Origin: Actinomycetota bacterium
GTDB taxonomy: Bacteria > Actinomycetota > Humimicrobiia > Humimicrobiales > Humimicrobiaceae
Reading direction: 5' to 3'
DNA: 5,714 bases
NCBI GenBank assembly: GCA_018897225.1
Contig: JAHILC010000034.1
Coordinates: forward strand, 1-5,714
Positions 1-5,714 of the stretch are shown in pieces. The notes beneath the pieces are model-generated. The model was not told the origin of the DNA. It ran no database searches and worked only from the letters and a program-made list of their open reading frames with translations. Each line of letters opens with the position of its first letter. Positions within the stretch are counted from its first letter, which is position 1. The position numbers and the translations under genes are program-made.

Positions 1-600
1 TATGGTGATTCCCGGTGTAATAATGACAAAAGCATCAGTAAATCTTGTGTCTTGAGGATATCTAAGTTTGTTTAGTGTTTGATAGGCAATAATCATAGCC
101 ATTACTACTGTTTTTCCAGTTCCGGTTGCCATTTTAAATGCAATTCTGAATAAGCCCGGATTGGCACCCGAATTTGCTTTCTTGATATCATTGATTATCC
201 AGTTTTGGCCTGTTTTTTCTGCAACTTCATTTAAATACATAAATGTTTCAAGAGCTTCAATCTGGCAGAAAAACAGTTTATTTTCCCTACTCTCATCATT
301 CCAGTAAGAGAGCAAATCTCTTGATATCCTGGTCAATCCCGGCCAACCTGACATTCGCCATTCTTTGACGTAAGCTCTGACCTTATTTATAAACTCATTT
401 TCTTTCTGAAGTTCACTTCCGTAAGCACCTTCAGAAATATTCAGATCAAGCTGTTGCTGTGCTGTTTTTGCCTTTGGAACAGGGATGTAATAGCTGCTGG
501 GTCTTCTGAATTCAAGGATTTCATCTGTAATACCTCTCTCGTCAGACTTAAAATGTTTTAAAGGCTCTGAGTATGGTGAGTTTAATATAGGATTGTTCAT
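1..600 (-). CDS. Type III restriction (Res)-like DEAD/DEAH helicase-nuclease, N-terminal 200 residues (partial)
   Basis: The frame is open from an ATG at 600 to the left edge. The codon just upstream is TAA, so this ATG is the earliest start. The translation begins MNNPILNSPYSEPLKHF and contains GITDEI, RRPSSYYIP, FFCQIEALET and FKMATGTGKTVVMAM. This run resembles, from memory, the N-terminus of BPTD_3080-type restriction endonucleases, a ResIII/DEAD-like family of large proteins. The Walker A motif (ATGTGKT) is at about residues 158-164. The Walker B (DExH) box, helicase C domain and any nuclease domain would lie beyond the window. In this family the protein is thought to translocate on DNA using ATP and act in restriction or defence. 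A methylase partner cannot be seen here. There is no clear Shine-Dalgarno; the leader is almost pure A/T. The family assignment is fairly sure, the exact activity is inferred. Confidence 0.85.
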   Translation of the reverse strand, partial: MNNPILNSPYSEPLKHFKSDERGITDEILEFRRPSSYYIPVPKAKTAQQQLDLNISEGAYGSELQKENEFINKVRAYVKEWRMSGWPGLTRISRDLLSYWNDESRENKLFFCQIEALETFMYLNEVAEKTGQNWIINDIKKANSGANPGLFRIAFKMATGTGKTVVMAMIIAYQTLNKLRYPQDTRFTDAFVIITPGITI

Positions 601-635
601 TTATTCTGAATATTAATTTATTTAATTTTTTAAAT

Positions 636-665
636 ATTATAACTTTTATAATCTAAGATTAGCAA
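636..665 (-). promoter_or_regulatory. Candidate sigma-70 promoter for the Res-like gene
   Basis: Read on the minus strand, TTGCTA (665-660) is followed after 18 bp by a perfect TATAAT (641-636). Transcription would begin near 629 and leave a leader of about 28 nt before the ATG at 600. The surroundings are very AT-rich, so TATAAT alone is weak evidence. The position and spacing give it some weight. Confidence 0.4.
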
Positions 666-788
666 ATTTAACTTTAAGATTATTCTAAAATGACAATTTA
701 ATATTTTTTACTTTTCTTTTTATAGAATGTCTTTTGACAACTATAAGAAAAAATATAACTATGTCATATTAAAGGTGAGCTTAAATCC

Positions 789-875
789 ATGGTATTTAAA
801 ACTATAGGGAGTAGAAGCAGCCTTGAAAATATTATTGGTGAAATTGATATAGCATATTTATTTTTTCTTATTTAA
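789..875 (+). CDS. Doubtful small ORF, 28 codons, convergent with nrdR
   Basis: An ATG at 789 opens a 28-residue frame (MVFKTIGSRSSLENIIGE...) that stops at 875, overlapping the last 18 bases of nrdR on the other strand. AAGGTG at 772-777 could serve as a Shine-Dalgarno, although its spacing of about 11 nt is long. A TTGACA occurs at 734-739, but I see no good -10 at the right distance. The middle of the peptide looks protein-like (SRSSLENIIGEID), while the end (AYLFFLI) looks like AT-rich noise. I recognise no family. It could be a real micro-protein, the end of a decayed gene, or chance. Confidence 0.13.
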   Translation: MVFKTIGSRSSLENIIGEIDIAYLFFLI

Positions 876-1313
876 TTCTGATAATTCGCTTGTAAACTGC
901 TTGATGCTGTCAAACTGTTTGTAAACTGAAGCAAACCTTATGTAGGCAACCTTGTCAAGATCCCGTAGTTTTTTTAAAACCAGATCCCCGATTTCTTTTG
1001 CGCTTATTTCGTTTGAATGAAAATTTCTTATTTCTGATTCTATATCATCAACAATTTTTTCAAGCATTGCTGTTGATATATTTCTTTTAATACAGGCCCT
1101 GATCAAGCCGCTTAGAATTTTATTCCTGTCAAAAGGCTGCCGCGTGTTGTCCTTTTTTATAACAGCAATGGGGGTATTTTCTATTCTTTCAAAGGTGGTA
1201 AACCTGTTGCTGCATTTCTCGCACATTCGTCTTCTTCTTATGCTGCCATTTGAATCGGATATTCTTGTTTCAATTACTTTCGTATCTATGTTCTGGCAAT
1301 ATGGACATTTCAT
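858..1313 (-). CDS. nrdR: Transcriptional repressor NrdR
   Basis: This is a 151-residue protein, the normal length for NrdR. The N-terminal zinc ribbon is complete: MKCPYC gives Cys3 and Cys6, and the MCEKC segment gives Cys31 and Cys34. A basic RRRR run (26-29) and the diagnostic NRFTTFER follow. The ATP-cone domain covers about 49-136, with the KKDNTRQPFDRNKI stretch that forms the nucleotide site and the conserved VAYIRFASVYKQF near its end. NrdR senses (d)ATP through the cone and binds NrdR boxes in promoters of ribonucleotide reductase operons to repress them. No reductase gene or clear NrdR box is visible in this window, so it must act elsewhere in the genome. It lies 190 bp downstream of the exporter operon on the same strand and probably has its own promoter. 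The start is fixed by the conserved MKCPYC, yet the preceding bases (TCCTAAAAAA) contain no Shine-Dalgarno. Confidence 0.97.
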   Translation of the reverse strand: MKCPYCQNIDTKVIETRISDSNGSIRRRRMCEKCSNRFTTFERIENTPIAVIKKDNTRQPFDRNKILSGLIRACIKRNISTAMLEKIVDDIESEIRNFHSNEISAKEIGDLVLKKLRDLDKVAYIRFASVYKQFDSIKQFTSELSELNKKK

Positions 1314-1330
1314 TTTTTTAGGATTTTAAA

Positions 1331-1359
1331 ATTATAAATTAATTAAAATATTCTGTTTA
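1331..1359 (-). promoter_or_regulatory. Candidate proximal promoter of nrdR
   Basis: On the minus strand TAAACA (1359-1354; 4 of 6 matches to TTGACA) and a perfect TATAAT (1336-1331) are separated by 17 bp. Initiation would be near 1324, leaving a leader of only about 10 nt before the nrdR ATG. That would fit the missing Shine-Dalgarno. It is a competing or additional promoter to the one at 1465-1491. Confidence 0.35.
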
Positions 1360-1464
1360 GAAATTTTAGTGTTAACTGTAAAATTATTATCAACGAACAA
1401 TAGTAGTATTAGTAATCTTATCAATTTATGGTTATTTTACTAATTTTAATAGATCATTAAAAAG

Positions 1465-1491
1465 ATTATATCACAGTAAAAGTTGAAGCAA
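1465..1491 (-). promoter_or_regulatory. Candidate distal, extended -10 promoter of nrdR
   Basis: On the minus strand TGATATAAT (1473-1465) is a perfect extended -10 (TGnTATAAT). TTGCTT (1491-1486) lies 15 bp upstream as a poor -35, which extended -10 promoters can tolerate. It sits directly after the exporter operon. It would give nrdR a 5' leader of about 145 nt in which I see no known riboswitch and no strong hairpin. Confidence 0.4.
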
Positions 1492-1503
1492 AAAATTATA
1501 TTG

Positions 1504-3306
1504 CTAAATGTGCAGCTGATACTGGTATTTATAGAGGTTATAATAAACTTCTTTTAGCTTTAACAGTTCTCTATGACTTCCGCTTTCAACAATCTGTCCA
1601 TGCGAAAGCACGATGATCTTGTCTGCATGTTTTATTGTTGAAAGCCTGTGGGCAATAATTATTGTTGTCCTGTTCTTCATTATTCTTGACAGTGCATCCT
1701 GAATCAAAGCCTCAATTTCAGAATCTATGCTTGAGGTGGCCTCATCAAGAACAAGAAGTATCTCAGGATTAAAAACCAGTGCCCTTGCAAAAGCAATCAG
1801 CTGCCGCTGCCCAACTGATAATAGCTGTCCTCTTTCCTTGACTTCCTGATTATATTTTTCAGGAAGCTTTTCAATGAATTTATGCGCGTTTACATATTTT
1901 GCAGCTTCTACGACCTGTTCTAAAGAAATTTCCTTGTTGCCAAGCCTTATATTATCCAGGATTGTGCCTGAGAATAAAAACACGTCCTGCATAACTATTC
2001 CTATATGTTTTCTCAAGTCTGTAAGCTCGTACTGCCTTATATCAATATCATCAAGATAAATATTACCTTTTTGGATATCGTAAAATCTGTTTAATATATT
2101 GATGATTGATGTTTTACCTGAACCTGTTGCTCCAACAATTGCCACGCTTTGCCCGCTTTCAAGTTCAAAGGAGATATCTTTTAATATGAAATTATCTTCC
2201 TCGTATGCAAACCATACTTTAGCAAATCTTATATCCCCTTTAATTTTTTCAATTTTTACAGGGTTTTTGACAGAAGTTATTTTTGGCTTCTGTTCCAGCA
2301 AACCGAAAATTCTCTCAGATGCGGCTACAGCTTCCTGAAGAATGCCAAACTTTTCGGCTAAATCGCTTATAGGATGGAAGAATTTCTCTATATATTGTAT
2401 AAATGCGACCAAGATTCCGACTGTCAGAAAATTTTGAATTACTTTTCCGCCCCCATACCAGATTATCAGTGCAACTGCCAGGGTACTGATAAGGGATACC
2501 ACGGGAAAAAATACAGAATAATAAAAGATAGTTTTTAAGTATTCAGATAGGTAACCTTTGTTAACTTCATCAAACTCCTCCTCATTTTTGTCTTCCCTGT
2601 TAAATAGTTTGATTGTATTTATTCCATTTATAGCTTCATGTATGTAAGAATTCATGTTCGAAATTTTGGTTCTTATTATTTTAAAAGAGATTCTGACTTT
2701 TTTTCTGAAAACAAAGGTTGCTGCTGCGAGAAGTATGAGCACAGAAAAAGTAACAAGAGAAAGTTTTAAGTTTAAACTTATCATTACTACCATAACACCT
2801 GCGATCATGAAGATGTCACCAAAAAGGGTCACAATTCCGGAGGACAGCATTTCATTTAGCGCCTGTACATCGGTAGTAATTCTGGTCAGGACTCTTCCGA
2901 TGGGGTTTTTGTCAAAAAATGACATTTCCATCTTATGAACATGATTGAAAATATCCATTCTCATGTCATACATTATTTTTTGGCCTAAATATTCTGTCAT
3001 GTACTGCTGGAAATATCTTATTAAAAATTCAGCAAGTATTATTGCTCCGTAAAGAAGGACAATATATAAAAGGCCATCAAGTTTTCCCGGAGTTATATGA
3101 CTGTCTATAGCCACCTTTATAAGATAAGGGCCAGCTATCTGCAACAGCGCTGTAATTAGCAATAAAAATATTGTTAGAACCAAAAGAGTTTTATATGGTC
3201 TTACATATTTAAAGAGCTTGGACGCAGTCTTCCAGTCCAGTTGCTTGTCTTGCCCTTCTTTCTCATATAAGTTGTTTTTGGATGCGCCTTTCATGTAATT
3301 TGCCAT
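1504..3306 (-). CDS. Heterodimeric ABC exporter, subunit with catalytic Glu and LSVGQ signature (BmrD/YheH, TM288-like)
   Basis: This 600-residue half-transporter has an N-terminal membrane domain fused to an ATPase domain. A polar stretch of about 25 residues is followed by six predicted helices, near 37-60, 79-98, 153-176, 182-199, 259-283 and 294-310. In the ATPase domain (about 355-600) I see the A-loop Tyr368, Walker A GATGSGKT (392-399), Q-loop Gln440, signature LSVGQ (496-500), Walker B ILLVLDE with Asp521 and catalytic Glu522, D-loop SSID, and H-loop His553. Val in place of the third signature residue is the change expected of the subunit that supplies the signature to the degenerate ATP site. 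The start ATG has CAGGTT at a good distance (3316-3311). It lies 31 bp after the partner gene, so the two form an operon. By family it pumps hydrophobic compounds, drugs or lipids out of the cytoplasmic membrane; the substrate cannot be read from the sequence. Confidence 0.95.
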   Translation of the reverse strand: MANYMKGASKNNLYEKEGQDKQLDWKTASKLFKYVRPYKTLLVLTIFLLLITALLQIAGPYLIKVAIDSHITPGKLDGLLYIVLLYGAIILAEFLIRYFQQYMTEYLGQKIMYDMRMDIFNHVHKMEMSFFDKNPIGRVLTRITTDVQALNEMLSSGIVTLFGDIFMIAGVMVVMISLNLKLSLVTFSVLILLAAATFVFRKKVRISFKIIRTKISNMNSYIHEAINGINTIKLFNREDKNEEEFDEVNKGYLSEYLKTIFYYSVFFPVVSLISTLAVALIIWYGGGKVIQNFLTVGILVAFIQYIEKFFHPISDLAEKFGILQEAVAASERIFGLLEQKPKITSVKNPVKIEKIKGDIRFAKVWFAYEEDNFILKDISFELESGQSVAIVGATGSGKTSIINILNRFYDIQKGNIYLDDIDIRQYELTDLRKHIGIVMQDVFLFSGTILDNIRLGNKEISLEQVVEAAKYVNAHKFIEKLPEKYNQEVKERGQLLSVGQRQLIAFARALVFNPEILLVLDEATSSIDSEIEALIQDALSRIMKNRTTIIIAHRLSTIKHADKIIVLSHGQIVESGSHRELLKLKEVYYNLYKYQYQLHI

Positions 3307-3337
3307 TTTTAACCTGTTTTTTTCTATTACTTTCTAC

Positions 3338-5161
3338 TTAAATCTCTTCCTCAAGTTTTTCTGATAACTGTTGTCTTTGATATAGCTTCTGATAAATTCC
3401 GCAGCTCTTGATCAACTGGCTGTGACTTCCTGCATCACTTATTTGTCCCTCATCCAAAACTAAAATAAAGTCTGAATCCTTAATAGTTGAAATACGGTGG
3501 GAGACTATTATTCTTGTAAGGTTTTTAGTTTTTTCTTTCAAGTCATTCAGTATTAGCTCTTCAGTATTGGTATCAACACTTGAGAAAGAATCGTCTAAAA
3601 TTAAAATCCTGGGTTCGATTATAATTGCTCTTGCGATTGCAAGCCTTTGTTTCTGCCCACCTGAAAGTGTTACTCCTCTTTCCCCTATAATTGTTGCATA
3701 CCCATCCGGAAAACTTGCAATATCCTCATGCAAGTGGGAAATTTTAGATGCCTCAAGTGCTTTCTGCTCAATTTCACCTGCTGCCAAACTTGTAAGCAGT
3801 TCTTCCTTTCCAAACTGTATGTTTTCCTTGATTGTTTTGGAGAAAATAAAAGGCTCTTGAGTCACATAGCCTATATTTGATCTCAATGTTGCCAAATTCA
3901 GGTCTTTCAAGTTGTGTCCGTCAATTGCGAGATACCCTTCCTGGGGGTCATATAGCCTTGGGATCAAATTTACAACTGTGGATTTGCCCGAGCCTGTAAA
4001 TCCAACAATTCCAACCTGCATACCTGCCTTTATTTCAAAGTTAATATTTCGCAGTATCCAACCGTAGCTGCTACTGTCGTTTTTTCTTTTGTTTTCATTG
4101 GCTGCTTCATAACTTTGGCCTTGCGGATATTTGAAAAACACATTTTTAAAAATAATATTGCCATTCAAGGACCTGACTCCTGAAGGTTTTGGAGGATCAG
4201 TTATTGAAGGCTTAATTTTAAAGACGTTATTTAACCTGCTAATAGATACCGAACCCCTTTGGACAAGATTAATAACCCATCCGAGCGATATCAGCGGCCA
4301 GGTGATGGAACCAATGTAAGCGCTGAACTGAACAAACTGTCCCAGGGTAAGAACTTTAACTATTACCTGTTTTCCACCTACCAGCAGAACAACCATTATT
4401 CCAATACCGCCAATAAGAATCATTGCAGGCCAGAAAATACTTCTGACTTTTGCAAAAGCCATGTTCTTTTTTATATATTCCTTGTTTAAATCAGAAAATG
4501 TATCTGTTTCATTTTTTTCCTGGGTAAAAGATTTGACAACTTTTATTCCAGCAAGGCTTTCCTGAGTTCTTGCTGATAGTAATGCATACTGCTCTTGCGA
4601 TAACTTAAACCTCTCGTAAAGCTTGGAACTCAACCACCAGACAAGTAAGGGCAAGATTGGAAATGCGATCATTGAATAAAGGGAAAGTTTTACATTTATT
4701 AAAAACATTACAATCAGCGTGGAAATAAATATGAATATTGTGCTGAATAAGTTTAAAAGTCCTGGACCAAGAAAGTTTCTTACTGCATCAAGGTCGTTGG
4801 TAATAAGTGCCATGATGCTCCCGGTTCTGTTATTTTCAAAAAATGAGGAATCAAGCTTTTGAAAGTGAGAGAAGAAATCAGCTCTTATACTATATTCAAT
4901 TTTCCTGGAAACACCAATTAAAAGCTTTCTCATATAGAATCGCAAAACACCTTCAACAGCAGAAACAGCAACGAGCATCAAGCCATATTTGATTAACTGC
5001 ACCTGGCTGTGGGGGAGTTTTACGATACTGTCAATGGCAAGCTTTAAGATCCACGGGATAAGAAGCCCGATAAGATTTGTAAACAATATATATAAAATGC
5101 TGCCGGTTAAGGCAAGCTTATGATTTTTAAAATATTTAGATAATGAAAATAATTCTTTAAT
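3338..5161 (-). CDS. Heterodimeric ABC exporter, subunit with degenerate Walker B (BmrC/YheI, TM287-like); AUU start
   Basis: This is a half-transporter of 607 residues if it starts at the ATT at 5161. No ATG or GTG lies between the in-frame stop (5167-5165) and the TTG at 5086. Starting at that TTG would remove KELFSLSKYFKNHK and half of helix 1, which family members have. GAGG sits six bases before the ATT. In 607-residue numbering the helices lie near 16-38, 56-75, 132-155, 161-178, 242-263 and 273-297. The ATPase domain has A-loop Tyr345, Walker A GFTGSGKS (387-394), Q-loop Gln435, an intact LSGGQ (499-503), D-loop SSVD (527-530) and His555. Walker B reads ILILDDS, with Asp524 where the catalytic Glu should be. 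This marks the degenerate-site half of a heterodimer whose partner is the next gene. A hydrophilic insert (about 346-367) separates the A-loop from the next strand. The export substrate is unknown. Confidence 0.93.
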   Translation of the reverse strand: MKELFSLSKYFKNHKLALTGSILYILFTNLIGLLIPWILKLAIDSIVKLPHSQVQLIKYGLMLVAVSAVEGVLRFYMRKLLIGVSRKIEYSIRADFFSHFQKLDSSFFENNRTGSIMALITNDLDAVRNFLGPGLLNLFSTIFIFISTLIVMFLINVKLSLYSMIAFPILPLLVWWLSSKLYERFKLSQEQYALLSARTQESLAGIKVVKSFTQEKNETDTFSDLNKEYIKKNMAFAKVRSIFWPAMILIGGIGIMVVLLVGGKQVIVKVLTLGQFVQFSAYIGSITWPLISLGWVINLVQRGSVSISRLNNVFKIKPSITDPPKPSGVRSLNGNIIFKNVFFKYPQGQSYEAANENKRKNDSSSYGWILRNINFEIKAGMQVGIVGFTGSGKSTVVNLIPRLYDPQEGYLAIDGHNLKDLNLATLRSNIGYVTQEPFIFSKTIKENIQFGKEELLTSLAAGEIEQKALEASKISHLHEDIASFPDGYATIIGERGVTLSGGQKQRLAIARAIIIEPRILILDDSFSSVDTNTEELILNDLKEKTKNLTRIIVSHRISTIKDSDFILVLDEGQISDAGSHSQLIKSCGIYQKLYQRQQLSEKLEEEI

Positions 5162-5166
5162 CTTTT

Positions 5167-5171
5167 ACCTC
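5167..5171 (-). promoter_or_regulatory. Ribosome binding site that decides an AUU start
   Basis: On the minus strand GAGGT (5171-5167) precedes the ATT at 5161-5159, with six bases (TAAAAG) between GAGG and the ATT. This is the best Shine-Dalgarno match upstream of either exporter gene. No comparable site lies before the alternative TTG at 5086. It therefore supports initiation at the ATT. Confidence 0.65.
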
Positions 5172-5206
5172 AAATCGAAATTCTTAAGATATGTGAAATT
5201 TTAATT

Positions 5207-5214
5207 ATTATAAT
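5207..5214. promoter_or_regulatory. Candidate shared, overlapping -10 boxes of two divergent promoters
   Basis: ATTATAAT is its own reverse complement, so a perfect TATAAT is read on both strands (plus 5209-5214, minus 5212-5207). On the minus strand it would start exporter mRNA near 5200, with a leader of about 38 nt to the AUU start. On the plus strand it would start an RNA near 5221, just before the structured RNA. The -35 elements are poor: TTGCAT with a 15-bp spacer on the minus strand and nothing convincing on the plus strand. The geometry is suggestive but the block is AT-rich. Confidence 0.33.
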
Positions 5215-5235
5215 AACTGAATAAAAAATGCAATT

Positions 5236-5432
5236 AAAGGGTGACTTTCCAGCAATCCAGAGTCATAGCAGCAGTATCTATTAAATCTATCATATTGTAC
5301 ATGGTGCCAGAAAATATGGAGACTTGTTTAAGCCCTACATGAAAAATTAATCTATGAAAATCCCTGCTAAATGATGTCTAAAGAAGGTGATACAGTAGCG
5401 ATTGCTGAATAATGCCCGGGTGCTACCCTATA
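5236..5432 (+). ncRNA. Structured noncoding RNA of about 195 nt, family unproven (raiA-motif-like suspected)
   Basis: No frame on either strand codes through this block, but its base composition and pairing are those of a structured RNA. G+C is 38% for 5241-5430 against 20-21% on either side (hand count). Nested stems pair the two ends. AGGGTG (5238-5243) pairs with TACCCT (5424-5429), including one G-U. CAGCAATC (5250-5257) pairs perfectly with GATTGCTG (5400-5407). The 11 bases at 5268-5278 pair with 5389-5399, including GTATC/GATAC, one G-U and two A-A mismatches. ATCAT (5289-5293) may pair with ATGAT (5371-5375). The 5' side has a 10-nt bulge (5258-5267) where the 3' side is continuous. 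Both wobbles become A-C mismatches on the other strand, so the plus strand is favoured. Length and layout resemble raiA-motif RNA, and 6S RNA is an alternative; I name these from memory. It is divergent from the exporter. Confidence 0.65.
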
Positions 5433-5578
5433 AAAAGAAATGATTTAAACTGATATTTTAAAAAATTTAACACGGAATTCAATTCTCTTTGGCATTCTAA
5501 AAACCTGAATTTCATAATAATAATCAACCAGAATAATAGGTCCCGGGTAAGACTTATCAGAAAGATTATTGCTTGTAT

Positions 5579-5713
5579 TTACAGATAAAGAAAAAAAATA
5601 TAAACTATGCATTTTTTAGGAACAAAGGCGGGAATTCCCGGTTTTTCAAATCCAGGACGAGAGCTATTATTTTGTTGATTTACTCTGTCATTTGTTATAT
5701 GCTTTCTTCTAAT
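5579..5713 (-). CDS. Possible C-terminal fragment of a gene entering from the right edge
   Basis: One minus-strand frame is open from the window edge to a TAA at 5581-5579, giving 44 residues. The first part is polar (VNQQNNSSRPGFEKPGIPAF) and could be a real protein tail. The last part (CIVYIFFLYL) is what poly-T DNA gives by chance. I recognise no family, and the frame is short enough to be accidental. If real, it would be the gene upstream of the exporter operon, with the structured RNA lying between them on the opposite strand. Confidence 0.15.
   Translation of the reverse strand: MRRKHITNDRVNQQNNSSRPGFEKPGIPAFVPKKCIVYIFFLYL
5629..5646 (+). terminator. Weak terminator-like hairpin
   Basis: CGGGAATTCCCG (5629-5640) is a perfect palindrome followed by G and five T (5642-5646). 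As RNA it forms only a 4-bp all-G/C stem with an AAUU loop, short for an intrinsic terminator. It lies about 200 nt past the structured RNA on the same strand and could end a longer transcript. It could equally be an EcoRI-type chance palindrome inside a minus-strand reading frame. Confidence 0.2.
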
Positions 5714-5714
5714 A

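Larger units (their letters stand above)
5433..5714. other. Stretch without a confident gene, right edge
   Basis: This is AT-rich DNA following the structured RNA. I see no strong ORF, tRNA or repeat array. It contains CCCGGG at 5542-5547, which loosely echoes the CCCGGG inside the RNA block (5415-5420). It also holds the palindrome at 5629-5640 and one open minus-strand frame entering from the right edge. It may be the upstream region of a plus-strand gene beyond the window or the 3' end of a minus-strand gene. The sequence does not decide. Confidence 0.5.

Noticed and set aside
1446..1460. TTAAT-AGATC-ATTAA inverted repeat as an operator
   Set aside because: It is short and made only of A/T arms, so it is expected by chance in this intergenic DNA. 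It does not resemble an NrdR box.
1482..1506. Terminator after the exporter operon (AGCAA...TTGCT on the minus strand)
   Set aside because: It has only a 5-bp, mostly A/T stem with a 9-base loop and no proper T run after it. It would not be a convincing intrinsic terminator.
1874..4489. Several plus-strand open frames of 60-97 codons within nrdR and the exporter genes
   Set aside because: They lie opposite well-supported genes, have no ribosome sites and give low-complexity Ser/Leu/Ile-rich translations typical of the antisense strand.
5084..5086. TTG at 5086 as the start of the first exporter gene
   Set aside because: There is no Shine-Dalgarno before it, it falls inside the first membrane helix, and the 25 residues upstream match the family N-terminus.
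5236..5378. Minus-strand open stretch of 47 codons ending DTAAMTLDCWKVTL
   Set aside because: It lies entirely opposite the RNA block, has no start or ribosome site at a sensible place, and no family is recognised. I take it as an antisense shadow of the RNA.
5415..5430. On the minus strand, AGGGTAGCACCCGGG resembles the T-box motif AGGGTGGNACCGCG, which would make this an exporter leader riboswitch
   Set aside because: Several fixed bases differ and no specifier stem is evident. The motif would lie about 250 nt upstream of the gene, and the same bases belong to the 3' end of the plus-strand RNA.
5241..5460. Peptides resembling ribosomal proteins S17 and L14 (for example SKEGDTVAIAE, QQSRVIAA, RKYGD) suggesting a decayed ribosomal gene
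   Set aside because: The pieces lie in three different frames with many stops and match two different proteins equally well. The bases are explained better by the paired stems of the structured RNA.

Overview
The window is AT-rich DNA, roughly one third G+C by eye, from a bacterium. It holds a conserved bacterial regulator (NrdR), a bacterial heterodimeric ABC exporter and the N-terminus of a restriction/helicase protein. Lineage cannot be fixed from the sequence. Low G+C, Shine-Dalgarno-type translation and the exporter type would suit a Clostridia-like Firmicute or another low-GC lineage. All confident protein genes are on the minus strand.

Layout, left to right. At 1-600 (minus) are the first 200 codons of a DEAD/DEAH-type, type III restriction (Res)-like protein that runs off the left edge. 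601-857 is AT-rich and intergenic, with a plausible promoter for that gene and a doubtful small plus-strand ORF. 858-1313 (minus) is nrdR, the ATP-cone/zinc-ribbon repressor of ribonucleotide reductase genes. 1314-1503 is its AT-rich upstream region with two candidate promoters. 1504-3306 and 3338-5161 (both minus, 31 bp apart, transcribed from right to left) encode the two half-transporters of one heterodimeric ABC exporter. The upstream subunit has Asp in place of the catalytic Glu, and the downstream subunit has LSVGQ in place of LSGGQ. That is the matched pair of defects that builds one inactive and one active ATP site.

Two things stand out near the right end. First, the upstream exporter gene has no ATG, GTG or well-placed TTG start. 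Family alignment and a well-spaced GAGG site point to an AUU start at 5161, adding 25 residues to the TTG-started frame. Second, about 5236-5432 is not protein-coding. It is a G+C island (38% against about 20% on each side by hand count) that folds into long nested stems whose G-U wobbles favour the plus strand. I read it as a structured noncoding RNA of about 195 nt, transcribed divergently from the exporter. I suspect a raiA-motif-like RNA, from memory only. The two units may share an 8-bp palindromic ATTATAAT box at 5207-5214. The last 280 bases hold no confident gene.
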